Below are positions 34,865 to 43,044 of a stretch of 64,000 nucleotides of DNA, piece after piece. Under the pieces are notes generated by a model. It was not told the origin of the DNA, made no database searches, and was given only the letters and a program-made list of their open reading frames with translations. Position numbers and translations under genes: made by a program. Where the stretch lies: positions 108,463-172,462 of the forward strand of contig NZ_JAAGPI010000020.1 in assembly GCF_017104715.1 (NCBI RefSeq), in the 5' to 3' direction. The stretch's first letter is position 1. Each line of letters opens with the position of its first letter. This stretch comes from Burkholderia sp. Ac-20365 (GTDB lineage: Bacteria; Pseudomonadota; Gammaproteobacteria; Burkholderiales; Burkholderiaceae).

Positions 34865-35395
34865 TTACTTCTTCTTCGTTTCTTTGAGGATCACAACCTC
34901 GTTGGCATAGCGCACGCCCTTGCCCTTATAGGGCTCCGGCGGACGGTAGCCGCGCACTTCTGCAGCGACCTGGCCAACTTTCTGTTTGTCGATCCCCTTG
35001 ATCACGATTTCGGTTTGCGACGGGGTTTCAGCCTTGACGCCTTCCGGCATCTGGTGCACCACGGGGTGCGAGAAACCCAGCGACAGATTCAGCTTGTCGC
35101 CTTGCGCTTGCGCACGATAACCAACGCCAACCAGCGTCAGCTTGCGCTCGAAACCCTTGGTCACGCCTTGCACCATGTTCGCGACCAGCGCGCGCATCGT
35201 GCCCGACATCGCATTTGCTTCGCGGCTTTCGTCAACCGGCTCGAACTTCAGCGTGCCGTTGTCGTTCACCACTTTCACCAGGCGATTCGCATTTTGCGAA
35301 ATCGAACCCAGCGGGCCCTTGACGGTAATGCGTTCGTCGCTCAGGGCCACTTCTGCGCCTTGCAGCGCGATCGGGCTTTTACCTACTCGAGACAT
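34865..35395 (-). CDS. rplF: 50S ribosomal protein L6
   Basis: This 176-residue L6 is made of two similar alpha/beta domains near the factor-binding site. It begins MSRVGKSPIALQGAEV, contains GVTKGFERKLTLVGVGYRAQ and ends with the L6 signature PEPYKGKGVRYANEVVILKE. It is 19 bp after rpsH. Confidence 0.98.
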   Translation of the reverse strand: MSRVGKSPIALQGAEVALSDERITVKGPLGSISQNANRLVKVVNDNGTLKFEPVDESREANAMSGTMRALVANMVQGVTKGFERKLTLVGVGYRAQAQGDKLNLSLGFSHPVVHQMPEGVKAETPSQTEIVIKGIDKQKVGQVAAEVRGYRPPEPYKGKGVRYANEVVILKETKKK

Positions 35396-35414
35396 GTTTC
35401 TTCTCCCTTCGGCT

Positions 35415-35810
35415 TTAAGCGACGTAGCAGATGACTTCGCCGCCGACGCCCGTAGCGCGCGCCTTGCGGTCAGTCATCACACCCTTCGGCGTCGAAACGA
35501 TCGCAACGCCCAGGCCATTCATCACCTGCGGAATGTCGTTGCGGCCGCGGTACACGCGCAGACCAGGCTTCGAAACGCGCTCGAGGCGCTCGATAACCGG
35601 ACGGCCAGCGTAGTACTTCAACGCGATGTTCAATTCCGACTTCGCACCTTCAGCCTTCACTGCGAAATCGTCGATATAGCCTTCATCCTTCAGGACTTGC
35701 GCGATCGCAACCTTCACTTTCGACGAGGGCATCGTCACCGAAACCTTCTCAACCATCTGCGCGTTGCGGATGCGAGTCAGCATATCGGCGATAGGATCAC
35801 TCATGCTCAT
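35415..35810 (-). CDS. rpsH: 30S ribosomal protein S8
   Basis: This 131-residue S8 is a central-domain 16S rRNA binder and the spc operon repressor in Escherichia coli. It shows DPIADMLTRIRNAQMVEK, the insertion typical of betaproteobacteria around YYAGRPVIERLERVSKPGLR, and the signature STPKGVMTDRKARATGVGGE. A methionine at codon 3 could also be the start. It is 14 bp after rpsN. Confidence 0.98.
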   Translation of the reverse strand: MSMSDPIADMLTRIRNAQMVEKVSVTMPSSKVKVAIAQVLKDEGYIDDFAVKAEGAKSELNIALKYYAGRPVIERLERVSKPGLRVYRGRNDIPQVMNGLGVAIVSTPKGVMTDRKARATGVGGEVICYVA

Positions 35811-35824
35811 TTATGTTTCTCCTA

Positions 35825-36130
35825 TTACCAGCTCGCCTTGGTCAGGCCAGGGATCTCGCCGCGGAACGCGATTTCACGAATCTTGTTACGCGCCAGCCCG
35901 AATTTACGGAACGTGCCACGCGGACGACCTGTGATCGCGCAACGATTGCGCTTACGGGTCGGGTTCGAATTACGCGGCAGTTGCTGCAGCTCCAGACGAG
36001 CCGCATAGCGCTCTTCTTCCGACTTGCTTTGGTCGTCGATGACCGCCTTCAGCTCAGCACGCTTCGGTGCGAACTTGGCAGCCAGGCGCGCACGCTTCTT
36101 TTCACGTTCGATCAGTGCCAGTTTAGCCAC
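35825..36130 (-). CDS. rpsN: 30S ribosomal protein S14 (zinc-free type)
   Basis: This 101-residue S14 is the long, Cys-minus form: the CxxC pairs of the short zinc form are absent and only one cysteine is seen (RNRCAITGRPRG). Signature: GRPRGTFRKFGLARNKIRE. It is 7 bp after rplE, standard spc operon position. Confidence 0.98.
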   Translation of the reverse strand: MAKLALIEREKKRARLAAKFAPKRAELKAVIDDQSKSEEERYAARLELQQLPRNSNPTRKRNRCAITGRPRGTFRKFGLARNKIREIAFRGEIPGLTKASW

Positions 36131-36137
36131 GGTAACC

Positions 36138-36677
36138 TCAGTTTCTGAACGGGAACTTGAAGCTGGCGAGCAGTGCCTTTGCTTCGTCGTCAGTCTTCGC
36201 AGTTGTCGTGATGCTGATATTCAGCCCACGCAGCGCGTCGATTTTGTCGTAGTCAATTTCGGGGAAAATGATCTGCTCTTTCACACCGATGTTGTAGTTG
36301 CCACGACCGTCGAATGCACGGCCAGACACGCCACGGAAGTCACGCACACGCGGGAGCGCAACCGTCACGAAACGGTCCAGGAATTCGTACATTGCCTGGC
36401 CACGAAGCGTGACCATTGCACCGATCGGATAACCCTGACGGATCTTGAAGCCCGCGATTGCCTTGCGTGCCTTCGTGATCACCGGCTTCTGGCCCGCGAT
36501 CTTCGTCAGATCGCCAACGGCGTTCTCGATGATCTTCTTGTCAGCGACGGCTTCGCCAAGACCCATGTTCAGGGTGATCTTGGTGATGCGCGGCACTTCC
36601 ATCACGGACTTGTAACCGAACTTCTCGATCAGGCCGGGAACAACCTTCTCTTTATAAAATTCTTGCAAACGTGCCAT
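36138..36677 (-). CDS. rplE: 50S ribosomal protein L5
   Basis: This 179-residue L5 contacts 5S rRNA and the P-site tRNA. Blocks: PRITKITLNMGLGEAVADKK, TKARKAIAGFKIRQGYPIG and the loop RDFRGVSGRAFDGRGNYNIG, ending with GLNISITTTAKTDDEAKALL. It is 16 bp after rplX. Confidence 0.98.
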   Translation of the reverse strand: MARLQEFYKEKVVPGLIEKFGYKSVMEVPRITKITLNMGLGEAVADKKIIENAVGDLTKIAGQKPVITKARKAIAGFKIRQGYPIGAMVTLRGQAMYEFLDRFVTVALPRVRDFRGVSGRAFDGRGNYNIGVKEQIIFPEIDYDKIDALRGLNISITTTAKTDDEAKALLASFKFPFRN

Positions 36678-36693
36678 TTTTTACTCCGCAGCG

Positions 36694-36999
36694 TCAGGCC
36701 AGCACAGCACCGGTCGTCTTCAGGAAACGGACCTTCTTGTCCCCTTCGACCTTGATGCCGACACGCGACGGCTTGCCATTCGCGTCGACGAGAGCGACGT
36801 TCGAAATCTGCAACGGCATTGCCTTCGCTTCCACGCCGCCCGTCGTACCCTTCATCGGGTTCGGCTTCACATGCTTCTTGGCGATATTGAGGCCTTCGAC
36901 AGTCACGCGGTCTTCAGCAACAGCCAGCACGACACCGCGCTTGCCCTTGTCCTTGCCGGTGATGACGATGACTTCGTCACCCTTGCGAATCTTGTTCAT
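36694..36999 (-). CDS. rplX: 50S ribosomal protein L24
   Basis: This 101-residue KOW-domain protein initiates 50S assembly. It has MNKIRKGDEVIVITGKDKGK at its N-terminus and KKHVKPNPMKGTTGGVEAK, typical of L24. It is 9 bp after rplN. Confidence 0.98.
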   Translation of the reverse strand: MNKIRKGDEVIVITGKDKGKRGVVLAVAEDRVTVEGLNIAKKHVKPNPMKGTTGGVEAKAMPLQISNVALVDANGKPSRVGIKVEGDKKVRFLKTTGAVLA

Positions 37000-37008
37000 C
37001 TCGGCTCC

Positions 37009-37377
37009 TTACAGCACTTCCGGCGCGAGCGAAACGATCTTCATGAAACGTTCGCTGCGCAGCTCACGCGTAACCGGCCCGAAAATACGGGTGCCGATAG
37101 GCTCAAGCTTGGTATTCAAAAGCACGGCTGCGTTGCCATCGAACTTGATCAGCGAGCCGTCTTGACGACGAACACCCTTGGCGGTACGAACCACCACGGC
37201 GTTATAGATTTCGCCTTTCTTCACGCGCCCGCGCGGCGTTGCCTCTTTGACGGTCACCTTGATGATGTCGCCGATGTTGGCATAACGACGCTTCGAGCCG
37301 CCGAGCACCTTGATGCACATGACTTCACGCGCACCCGTGTTGTCGGCCACTTCTAGCCGAGTTTCGGTCTGGATCAT
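37009..37377 (-). CDS. rplN: 50S ribosomal protein L14
   Basis: This 122-residue L14 contacts 16S rRNA in an intersubunit bridge. It begins MIQTETRLEVADNTGAREVM and contains the signature NAAVLLNTKLEPIGTRIFGPV. It is the first gene of the spc operon, with a 5' untranslated region of about 210 nt if the promoter at 37598-37625 is used. Confidence 0.98.
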   Translation of the reverse strand: MIQTETRLEVADNTGAREVMCIKVLGGSKRRYANIGDIIKVTVKEATPRGRVKKGEIYNAVVVRTAKGVRRQDGSLIKFDGNAAVLLNTKLEPIGTRIFGPVTRELRSERFMKIVSLAPEVL

Positions 37378-37588
37378 GGTTTATCTTTCCCAACTTAATC
37401 CGAACACACCACCATGATGCATTCGGTCAGTCTTGGTCCCGTCAGCCAATCGGCTGCTTGGGTATGAACAGCAGCGACGGCAAACGAAACCCGCCATCGC
37501 AATCCGGTGAATCTGTCGACAAGGACTGGCGCCCTAGTCGCTTCCCCCACCTACGACTTCGCCCGCGATGGGGCTCCCACAAAGAGGG

Positions 37589-37625
37589 AAGACCGAGATT
37601 ATAACAAATAATCTCGGTCTTGCAA
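37589..37625 (-). promoter_or_regulatory. spc operon promoter inside a 14-bp inverted repeat
   Basis: On the minus strand TTGCAA (37625-37620) and a perfect TATAAT (37603-37598) are 16 bp apart. The same bases lie in a perfect inverted repeat: AAGACCGAGATTAT (37589-37602) and ATAATCTCGGTCTT (37608-37621), 5-nt loop. In RNA made from further upstream this would fold as a hairpin, but no clear T run follows on the minus strand. The site separates the S10 operon (ends at rpsQ) from the spc operon (starts at rplN). The rest of the 293-bp gap shows no gene. Confidence 0.6.
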
Positions 37626-37670
37626 GCGAAATCTACTGCGATTTCAACTACTTCTTACAGCTCAGCCGCT

Positions 37671-37943
37671 TTAGATGATGCGAGCAGCTTCGATCAGACG
37701 CGACACGGCCCAAGCCTTCGTCTTCGACACCGGACGAGTTTCCTGGATTTCAACGAGGTCGCCCTCGTTATACGTGTTCGCTTCGTCGTGAGCGTGGTAC
37801 TTCTTCGAACGTACGACGTACTTGCCGTAGATCGGGTGCTTCACGCGGTGCTCGACCAGCACGGTAACCGTCTTGTCCATCTTGTTGCTGACGACCTTGC
37901 CGACCAGCGTCCGCTTGAGCGAGGTTTTTACGCTATCGTTCAT
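37671..37943 (-). CDS. rpsQ: 30S ribosomal protein S17
   Basis: This 90-residue OB-fold S17 has the family core RTLVGKVVSNKMDKTVTVLV, HPIYGKYVVRSKKYHAHDE and IQETRPVSKTKAW. Its ATG overlaps the rpmC stop (ATGA), implying coupled translation. It is the last gene of the S10 operon. Confidence 0.98.
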   Translation of the reverse strand: MNDSVKTSLKRTLVGKVVSNKMDKTVTVLVEHRVKHPIYGKYVVRSKKYHAHDEANTYNEGDLVEIQETRPVSKTKAWAVSRLIEAARII

Positions 37944-38134
37944 TTCTGGTTCGCCTTCTCAGTCAGGACGGTCCGCACACGTGCGATGTCGCGACGAACC
38001 TTCTTCAGCTGGCTCGTGTTCGTGAGCTGCTGGGTCGCGAGTTGCATGCGCAGGCCGAATTGCGCCTTCAACAGGTCCGACAGCTCCTTGTTGAGCGCGG
38101 CCTGATCTTTCTGGTGAAGTTCGGATGCCTTCAT
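37940..38134 (-). CDS. rpmC: 50S ribosomal protein L29
   Basis: This 64-residue helical protein sits at the peptide exit tunnel near the trigger-factor site. The N-terminus is MKASELHQKDQAALNKEL; a tandem methionine directly upstream is ignored. The signature KKVRRDIARVRTVL is present. It overlaps rpsQ by 4 bp and lies 10 bp after rplP. Confidence 0.97.
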   Translation of the reverse strand: MKASELHQKDQAALNKELSDLLKAQFGLRMQLATQQLTNTSQLKKVRRDIARVRTVLTEKANQK

Positions 38135-38144
38135 CATTCACTCC

Positions 38145-38561
38145 TTAGGCGCCGAGCTGGCGAACCATGAACGTCGTCTTCAGCGGCAGCTTCGCTGCAG
38201 CCAGACGGAACGCTTCACGTGCCAGTTCTTCGGTCACACCGTCCATTTCGTACAGCATCTTGCCCGGTTGAATCTCAGCGACGTAGTACTCAGGGTTACC
38301 CTTACCGTTACCCATCCGCACTTCAGCCGGCTTTTGCGAGATCGGCTTGTCCGGGAAAATGCGAATCCAGATACGGCCGCCACGCTTGATGTGACGCGTC
38401 ATTGCACGACGCGCTGCTTCAATCTGACGCGCGGTCAGGCGGCCGCGACCGATAGCCTTCAGGCCGTATTCGCCGAACGACACCGCGTTACCACGCGTTG
38501 CGACGCCCGTGTTACGACCCTTCTGCTCTTTGCGATACTTCCTGCGTTTCGGTTGCAGCAT
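38145..38561 (-). CDS. rplP: 50S ribosomal protein L16
   Basis: This 138-residue L16 is near the A-site tRNA elbow. It begins MLQPKRRKYRKEQKGRNTG and has the signatures RIWIRIFPDKPISQKPAEVR and MGNGKGNPEYYVAEIQPG. It is 2 bp after rpsC. Confidence 0.98.
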   Translation of the reverse strand: MLQPKRRKYRKEQKGRNTGVATRGNAVSFGEYGLKAIGRGRLTARQIEAARRAMTRHIKRGGRIWIRIFPDKPISQKPAEVRMGNGKGNPEYYVAEIQPGKMLYEMDGVTEELAREAFRLAAAKLPLKTTFMVRQLGA

Positions 38562-38563
38562 CG

Positions 38564-39358
38564 TTATTCTCCAGTCTTACCGTCGCCGGCACCACCGCGG
38601 CGCGGAGCACCACGGCGAGCACCTGCCGGTGCACCTTCACCATCGCGACGCGGGCGGCGGTCGCCCGGGCGTGCGTTGCGGCGCGGACGCTTTTCTTCGG
38701 CGACTTCTTCAACCACCGGAGCGTCGTTGCGGCCGAGCGTGTCGCCCTTGTAGACCCACACCTTCACGCCGATGATGCCGTACGTCGTCTTCGCTTCCGA
38801 AGTTGCGTAGTCGATGTCGGCGCGCAGCGTATGAAGGGGCACGCGACCTTCGCGATACCATTCCGTACGAGCGATTTCGATGCCGTTCAGACGGCCAGCG
38901 CTCATGATCTTGATGCCTTGAGCACCCAGACGCATCGCGTTTTGCATTGCACGCTTCATCGCGCGACGGAACATGATCCGGCGCTCGAGCTGTTGCGTGA
39001 TCGAATCAGCGATCAGCTGCGCATCCGTTTCCGGCTTGCGAATTTCTTCGATGTTGACGTGAACCGGAACGCCCATGCGCTTTTGCAGCTCGGACTTCAG
39101 CAGTTCGATGTCTTCACCCTTCTTGCCGATCACGACACCCGGACGCGAGCTGAAAATCGTGATACGTGCGTTCTTTGCAGGACGCTCGATCACAACGCGG
39201 CCGACGGACGCGTTCTTCAGCTTCTTCTTCAGGTATTCACGAACACCGATGTCTTCCTGCAACATCGCCGCGAAATTGTTGTTGTTCGCGTACCAACGCG
39301 AAGCCCAATTGCGGCTGACGGCCAAACGGAAGCCAGTCGGATGAATTTTCTGTCCCAT
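38564..39358 (-). CDS. rpsC: 30S ribosomal protein S3 with Arg/Gly-rich tail
   Basis: This 264-residue S3 forms part of the mRNA entry channel. It has the N-terminal region, KH domain (ITIFSSRPGVVIGKKGEDIE) and C-terminal domain (MSAGRLNGIEIARTEWYREG). Compared with the 233 residues of Escherichia coli it has a low-complexity tail rich in Arg, Pro, Gly and Ala after about residue 220 (RPRRNARPGDRRPRRDGEG), probably disordered. It is 11 bp after rplV. Confidence 0.98.
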   Translation of the reverse strand: MGQKIHPTGFRLAVSRNWASRWYANNNNFAAMLQEDIGVREYLKKKLKNASVGRVVIERPAKNARITIFSSRPGVVIGKKGEDIELLKSELQKRMGVPVHVNIEEIRKPETDAQLIADSITQQLERRIMFRRAMKRAMQNAMRLGAQGIKIMSAGRLNGIEIARTEWYREGRVPLHTLRADIDYATSEAKTTYGIIGVKVWVYKGDTLGRNDAPVVEEVAEEKRPRRNARPGDRRPRRDGEGAPAGARRGAPRRGGAGDGKTGE

Positions 39359-39369
39359 CGTATGGCTCC

Positions 39370-39699
39370 TTAATTCCCGACCGTCACAGTGATGTGACAG
39401 GATTGCTTCTCGATGCGGTTACCGCGACCCTTTGCGCGCGCGGTAAAACGCTTCAGCGAAGCAGCCTTGTCGACGTAGATGCTCTTGATCTTGAGCTCGT
39501 CGATATCGGCGCCTTCGTTGTGCTCCGCATTCGCGATCGCAGACAGCACGACCTTCTTAACGATACCCGCCGCCTTCTTCGGCGAGAACGTCAGAACGTT
39601 CAGCGCCTTGTCGACCGGCAAACCACGAATCTGGTCAGCCACAAGGCGCGTCTTCTGCGCCGAGATGCGGGCACCGCGATGAATTGCTTTCACTTCCAT
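39370..39699 (-). CDS. rplV: 50S ribosomal protein L22
   Basis: This 109-residue L22 has a long beta-hairpin that lines the exit tunnel. It reads [20 protein letters not shown], then [22 protein letters not shown] and the C-terminal [18 protein letters not shown]. The tunnel hairpin shows no macrolide-resistance deletion. It is 12 bp after rpsS. Confidence 0.98.
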
Positions 39700-39711
39700 C
39701 TTGATTGCCCC

Positions 39712-39987
39712 TTATTTCTTGGCCTTCTTGTCGGCCGCGTGACCCTTGAACGTACGGGTCAGTGCGAACTCGCCAAGCTTATGGCCGACCATGTTTTCCG
39801 TGACGTACACCGGAACGTGTTGACGGCCGTTGTGAACAGCGATCGTCAGACCGATGAAGTCCGGCAGGATCGTCGAGCGACGCGACCAGGTCTTGATTGG
39901 CTTCTTGTCGCGCGATGCTGCAGCCGCCTCAACTTTCTTCAGCAAATGGGCGTCGCAGAACGGACCTTTTTTAATAGAACGTGCCAT
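39712..39987 (-). CDS. rpsS: 30S ribosomal protein S19
   Basis: This 91-residue head protein contacts the A-site tRNA. It begins MARSIKKGPFCDAHLLKKV and has the signature FIGLTIAVHNGRQHVPVYVT and MVGHKLGEFALTRTFKGH. It is 10 bp after rplB. Confidence 0.98.
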   Translation of the reverse strand: MARSIKKGPFCDAHLLKKVEAAAASRDKKPIKTWSRRSTILPDFIGLTIAVHNGRQHVPVYVTENMVGHKLGEFALTRTFKGHAADKKAKK

Positions 39988-39997
39988 TGCCTACTCC

Positions 39998-40825
39998 TTA
40001 ACGCTTGTGACGGCGCTGGACGATCATGCTCGTCGTGCGCTTGTTGCTACGGGTGCGATAACCCTTCGTCGGCGTGCCCCACGGGCTCACCGGATCGCGA
40101 CCTGCAGCCGTCTTGCCTTCACCACCACCGTGCGGGTGATCGACCGGGTTCATAACAACGCCACGCACCGTCGGGCGGATACCGCGCCAGCGGTTCGCGC
40201 CAGCCTTACCGATTTGACGGAGGCTATGCTCTTCGTTGCCCACTTCACCGATCGTCGCGCGGCACTCGACGTGAACGCGGCGGATTTCGCCCGAACGCAG
40301 ACGAACCTGTGCGTACACGCCTTCACGAGCCAGCAGCATTGCCGACGTACCAGCCGAACGCGCCATTTGCGCGCCCTTGCCCGGCAGCATCTCGATGCAG
40401 TGAATCGTCGTACCGACCGGGATGTTACGGATCGGCAGCGTGTTACCTGCGCGGATCGGAGCTTCCGAACCCGACATCAGTTGCGTACCAACCGTCACGC
40501 CCTTCGGAGCGATGATGTAACGGCGCTCGCCGTCTGCGTACACGACCAGCGCGATGTTTGCGCTACGGTTCGGATCGTATTCGAGGCGTTCAACCTTTGC
40601 CGGAATACCATCCTTCGTGCGACGGAAGTCGACGATACGATAGTGATGCTTGTGACCACCACCCTTGTGACGCGTGGTGATGTGGCCGTTGTTGTTACGG
40701 CCGGCGGTCGAGCTCTGCGTGTCGAGCAGCGCTGCGAACGGCTTGCCCTTGTGCAGATCCTTGTTGACCACCTTGACCATCGCGCGGCGACCCGGCGAAG
40801 TCGGCTTAACTTTCACGATTGCCAT
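39998..40825 (-). CDS. rplB: 50S ribosomal protein L2
   Basis: This 275-residue L2 is one of the proteins closest to the peptidyl transferase centre and needed for subunit association. Marks: NNNGHITTRHKGGGHKHHYR in the N-terminal half, the SH3-like domain, and the C-terminal VRGVVMNPVDHPHGGGEGKT with the essential His. It is 2 bp after rplW. Confidence 0.99.
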   Translation of the reverse strand: MAIVKVKPTSPGRRAMVKVVNKDLHKGKPFAALLDTQSSTAGRNNNGHITTRHKGGGHKHHYRIVDFRRTKDGIPAKVERLEYDPNRSANIALVVYADGERRYIIAPKGVTVGTQLMSGSEAPIRAGNTLPIRNIPVGTTIHCIEMLPGKGAQMARSAGTSAMLLAREGVYAQVRLRSGEIRRVHVECRATIGEVGNEEHSLRQIGKAGANRWRGIRPTVRGVVMNPVDHPHGGGEGKTAAGRDPVSPWGTPTKGYRTRSNKRTTSMIVQRRHKR

Positions 40826-40827
40826 GA

Positions 40828-41142
40828 TTACTTGGCCTCCGCTTCAAAGTTGATTTCCTGGCCGGGCTTCAGGCAAACGTACGCCTTCTTCACGTCCTTG
40901 CGCTTACCCATGAAACGGCCAAAGCGCTTGGCTTTGCCCTTCTGGACCAGCACGTTGACGGAATTGACTTCCACCTTGAACAGCAGCTCGACAGCAGCCT
41001 TCACTTCCTGCTTCGTAGCGTCCGGCGCAACTTCGAACACGACTTGCTCGTTCTTGTCAGCCACCAGGGTCGCCTTTTCGGAGATCACCGGCGCGAGCAG
41101 AACTTGCATCAAACGATGATCGTTTTTGCGAACTTCGCTCAT
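40828..41142 (-). CDS. rplW: 50S ribosomal protein L23
   Basis: This 104-residue L23 docks trigger factor and SRP at the exit tunnel. Blocks: [40 protein letters not shown] and [15 protein letters not shown]. Its start overlaps the rplD stop by 4 bp (ATGA). Confidence 0.98.
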
Positions 41143-41759
41143 GACAGCAACTCCTCGATCTGGGCGACCGCAGCCTTCGTGATCAGTACTTTCTTGAAGT
41201 AGATCAGCGAGAGGGGGTCGGCGTAACGCGGCTCGACAACGGCCACGTGGGCCAGATTGCGCGACGCGAGGTACAGGTTTTCGTCAACCGTGTCAGTGAT
41301 GACCAGCACGGAATCGAGACCCATTGCCTTGAACTTTTCGGCCAGCAGCTTCGTCTTCGGCGCTTCGAGCGTCAGCTCGTCGACAACCGCGATGCGGCCT
41401 TCGCGGGCCAGCTGCGAGAAGATCGAGCAGAGACCTGCGCGATGCATCTTCTTGTTGACCTTGTGCGAGAAATTTTCTTCCGGCGAATTCGGGAAGATAC
41501 GACCACCGCCACGCCACAACGGGCTCGACGACATACCGGCACGAGCACGGCCCGTACCTTTCTGGCGCCACGGCTTCTTCGTGGTGTGCTTGACCTGCTC
41601 ACGATCCTTCTGAGCGCGGTTGCCGCTACGTGCGTTCGCTTGATAAGCGACGACGATCTGGTGGATCAGGGCTTCGTTGTAGTCACGGCCGAACACGACG
41701 TCCGACGCGTTAACTGCTGCGCCTTCCTGACCGTTGGCGTTCAGGAGCTTAAGTTCCAT
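41139..41759 (-). CDS. rplD: 50S ribosomal protein L4
   Basis: This 206-residue L4 has a tunnel loop ([20 protein letters not shown]) and a Rossmann-like core ([19 protein letters not shown]). In Escherichia coli L4 also represses the S10 operon through a leader before rpsJ; here no such leader is apparent and rplC has its own promoter. It overlaps rplC by one base (TAATG) and rplW by four. Confidence 0.98.
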
Positions 41760-42418
41760 TATTTCGCTCCTTTCACGGCACGCGTCTTGACAGCCGGCGT
41801 CACGAACACCTTGCCGCCCTTCGCACCCGGAACAGCACCCTTGACCAGCAGCAACTTGCGGTCTGCGTCGATACGTGCGATTTCGAGGTTTTGCACGGTC
41901 ACGGTCTCATCACCCATGTGACCCGTCATGCGCTTACCCGGGAAAACACGACCCGGATCCTGCGCCATACCGATCGAACCCGGCACGTTGTGCGAACGCG
42001 AGTTACCGTGCGATGCACGACCCGAAGCGAAGTTATAACGCTTGATGGTACCGGCGTAGCCCTTACCGATCGAGGTGCCTTGCACGTCGACCTTCTGGCC
42101 CACTTCGAAGAGATCCACACCAACTACGGCGCCATTCGACAGTTCGGCGGCCTTAGCGGCGTCGATCTGGAATTCCTTGAGGATTTCACCGGCTTGAACG
42201 CCAGCTTTGGCGAGATGACCTGCCAGCGGCTTCGTCACACGCGATGCACGGCGCGTACCGAAGGCAACCTGAACGGCCGTGTAGCCGTCGGTTTCAACAG
42301 TCTTGATCTGCGTCACGCGGTTGTCGGACACGTCCAACACGGTAACAGGGATCGAATCCCCATCAGCCGTGAAGATACGGGTCATGCCAACCTTGCGACC
42401 TACGAGTCCAAGGCTCAT
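41759..42418 (-). CDS. rplC: 50S ribosomal protein L3
   Basis: This 219-residue L3 is an early assembly protein reaching the peptidyl transferase centre. The ATG at 42418 gives [16 protein letters not shown] and follows GGAG; a methionine four codons earlier is not used. Core signature: [20 protein letters not shown] and [17 protein letters not shown], with the glutamine that is methylated in other bacteria. It is the first gene after the internal promoter at 42528-42556. Confidence 0.98.
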
Positions 42419-42514
42419 CGTTTTCTCCATTCCCGACTGCGATTGGTCGGGGCTAATTTACAAAATGCCGCGCGCTTCAGAGGCGAAACGCAGCGGCTTT
42501 TTTACGCAAATGCG

Positions 42515-42556
42515 CGAAAAGCCTTGCATTATAGCGAGGCTTTTCGTTTTCTGCAA
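42515..42556 (-). promoter_or_regulatory. S10 operon promoter (before rplC) with TATAAT in a hairpin loop
   Basis: TTGCAG (42556-42551), 17 bp, then a perfect TATAAT (42533-42528) on the minus strand, about 110 bp before the rplC start. The -10 lies in the loop of a perfect 10-bp inverted repeat CGAAAAGCCT/AGGCTTTTCG (42515-42524 and 42537-42546). It follows a hairpin after rpsJ, so rplC-rpsQ can be transcribed independently of tuf-rpsJ. Confidence 0.7.
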
Positions 42557-42571
42557 GCAATCAAAGACTTA

Positions 42572-42597
42572 GCGACATCCGAAAGTTTGGATGTCGC
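42572..42597 (-). terminator. Hairpin after rpsJ, possible weak terminator
   Basis: 9-bp perfect stem GCGACATCC/GGATGTCGC (42572-42580 and 42589-42597), 8-nt loop, 9 bp after the rpsJ stop. On the minus strand TAAGTCTTTG follows, a poor T run, so termination may be partial. Confidence 0.55.
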
Positions 42598-42606
42598 CTG
42601 AAGGCC

Positions 42607-42918
42607 TTACTGCAGCTTGATTTCGACGTCCACGCCAGCCGGCAGATCCAGCTTCATCAGCGCGTCGACGGTCTTGTCCGTCGGATCGACGATGTCCATC
42701 AGGCGTTGGTGCGTACGGATTTCGAGCTGATCGCGCGACGTCTTGTTGACGTGCGGCGAACGCAGGATGTCGAAACGCTGGATACGCGTCGGGAGGGGCA
42801 CCGGACCACGGACGATTGCGCCAGTCCGCTTCGCCGTGTCGACGATTTCGGCTGCCGATTGGTCGATCAGACGGTAGTCGAAAGCTTTCAGGCGAATGCG
42901 GATTTTCTGGTTTTGCAT
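42607..42918 (-). CDS. rpsJ: 30S ribosomal protein S10 (NusE)
   Basis: This 103-residue S10 is also the transcription antitermination factor NusE. The ATG at 42918 gives MQNQKIRIRLKAFDYRLIDQ; a longer upstream reading is rejected. Signature: GPVPLPTRIQRFDILRSPHV. It follows tuf copy 1 by 126 bp and is separated from rplC by a 188-bp gap holding a hairpin and a promoter. Confidence 0.98.
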   Translation of the reverse strand: MQNQKIRIRLKAFDYRLIDQSAAEIVDTAKRTGAIVRGPVPLPTRIQRFDILRSPHVNKTSRDQLEIRTHQRLMDIVDPTDKTVDALMKLDLPAGVDVEIKLQ

Positions 42919-43044
42919 GACGAATTCCTTGGAAAGAGCGAGGCGATATTGCACCGCCGATTAGAAAAGAACGTAGGTCCGGACACTCACTGAGAGCGAG
43001 CGCCCGGACCCGGGCACTGCGTGTTTCTACAGCAATCCTCGATT

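Noticed and set aside
42919..43044. S10 leader (L4 target) between tuf and rpsJ
   Set aside because: Only a short GGTCCGG/CCGGACC hairpin (42976-42982 with 43004-43010) is visible, with none of the multi-helix leader layout known from enterobacteria.
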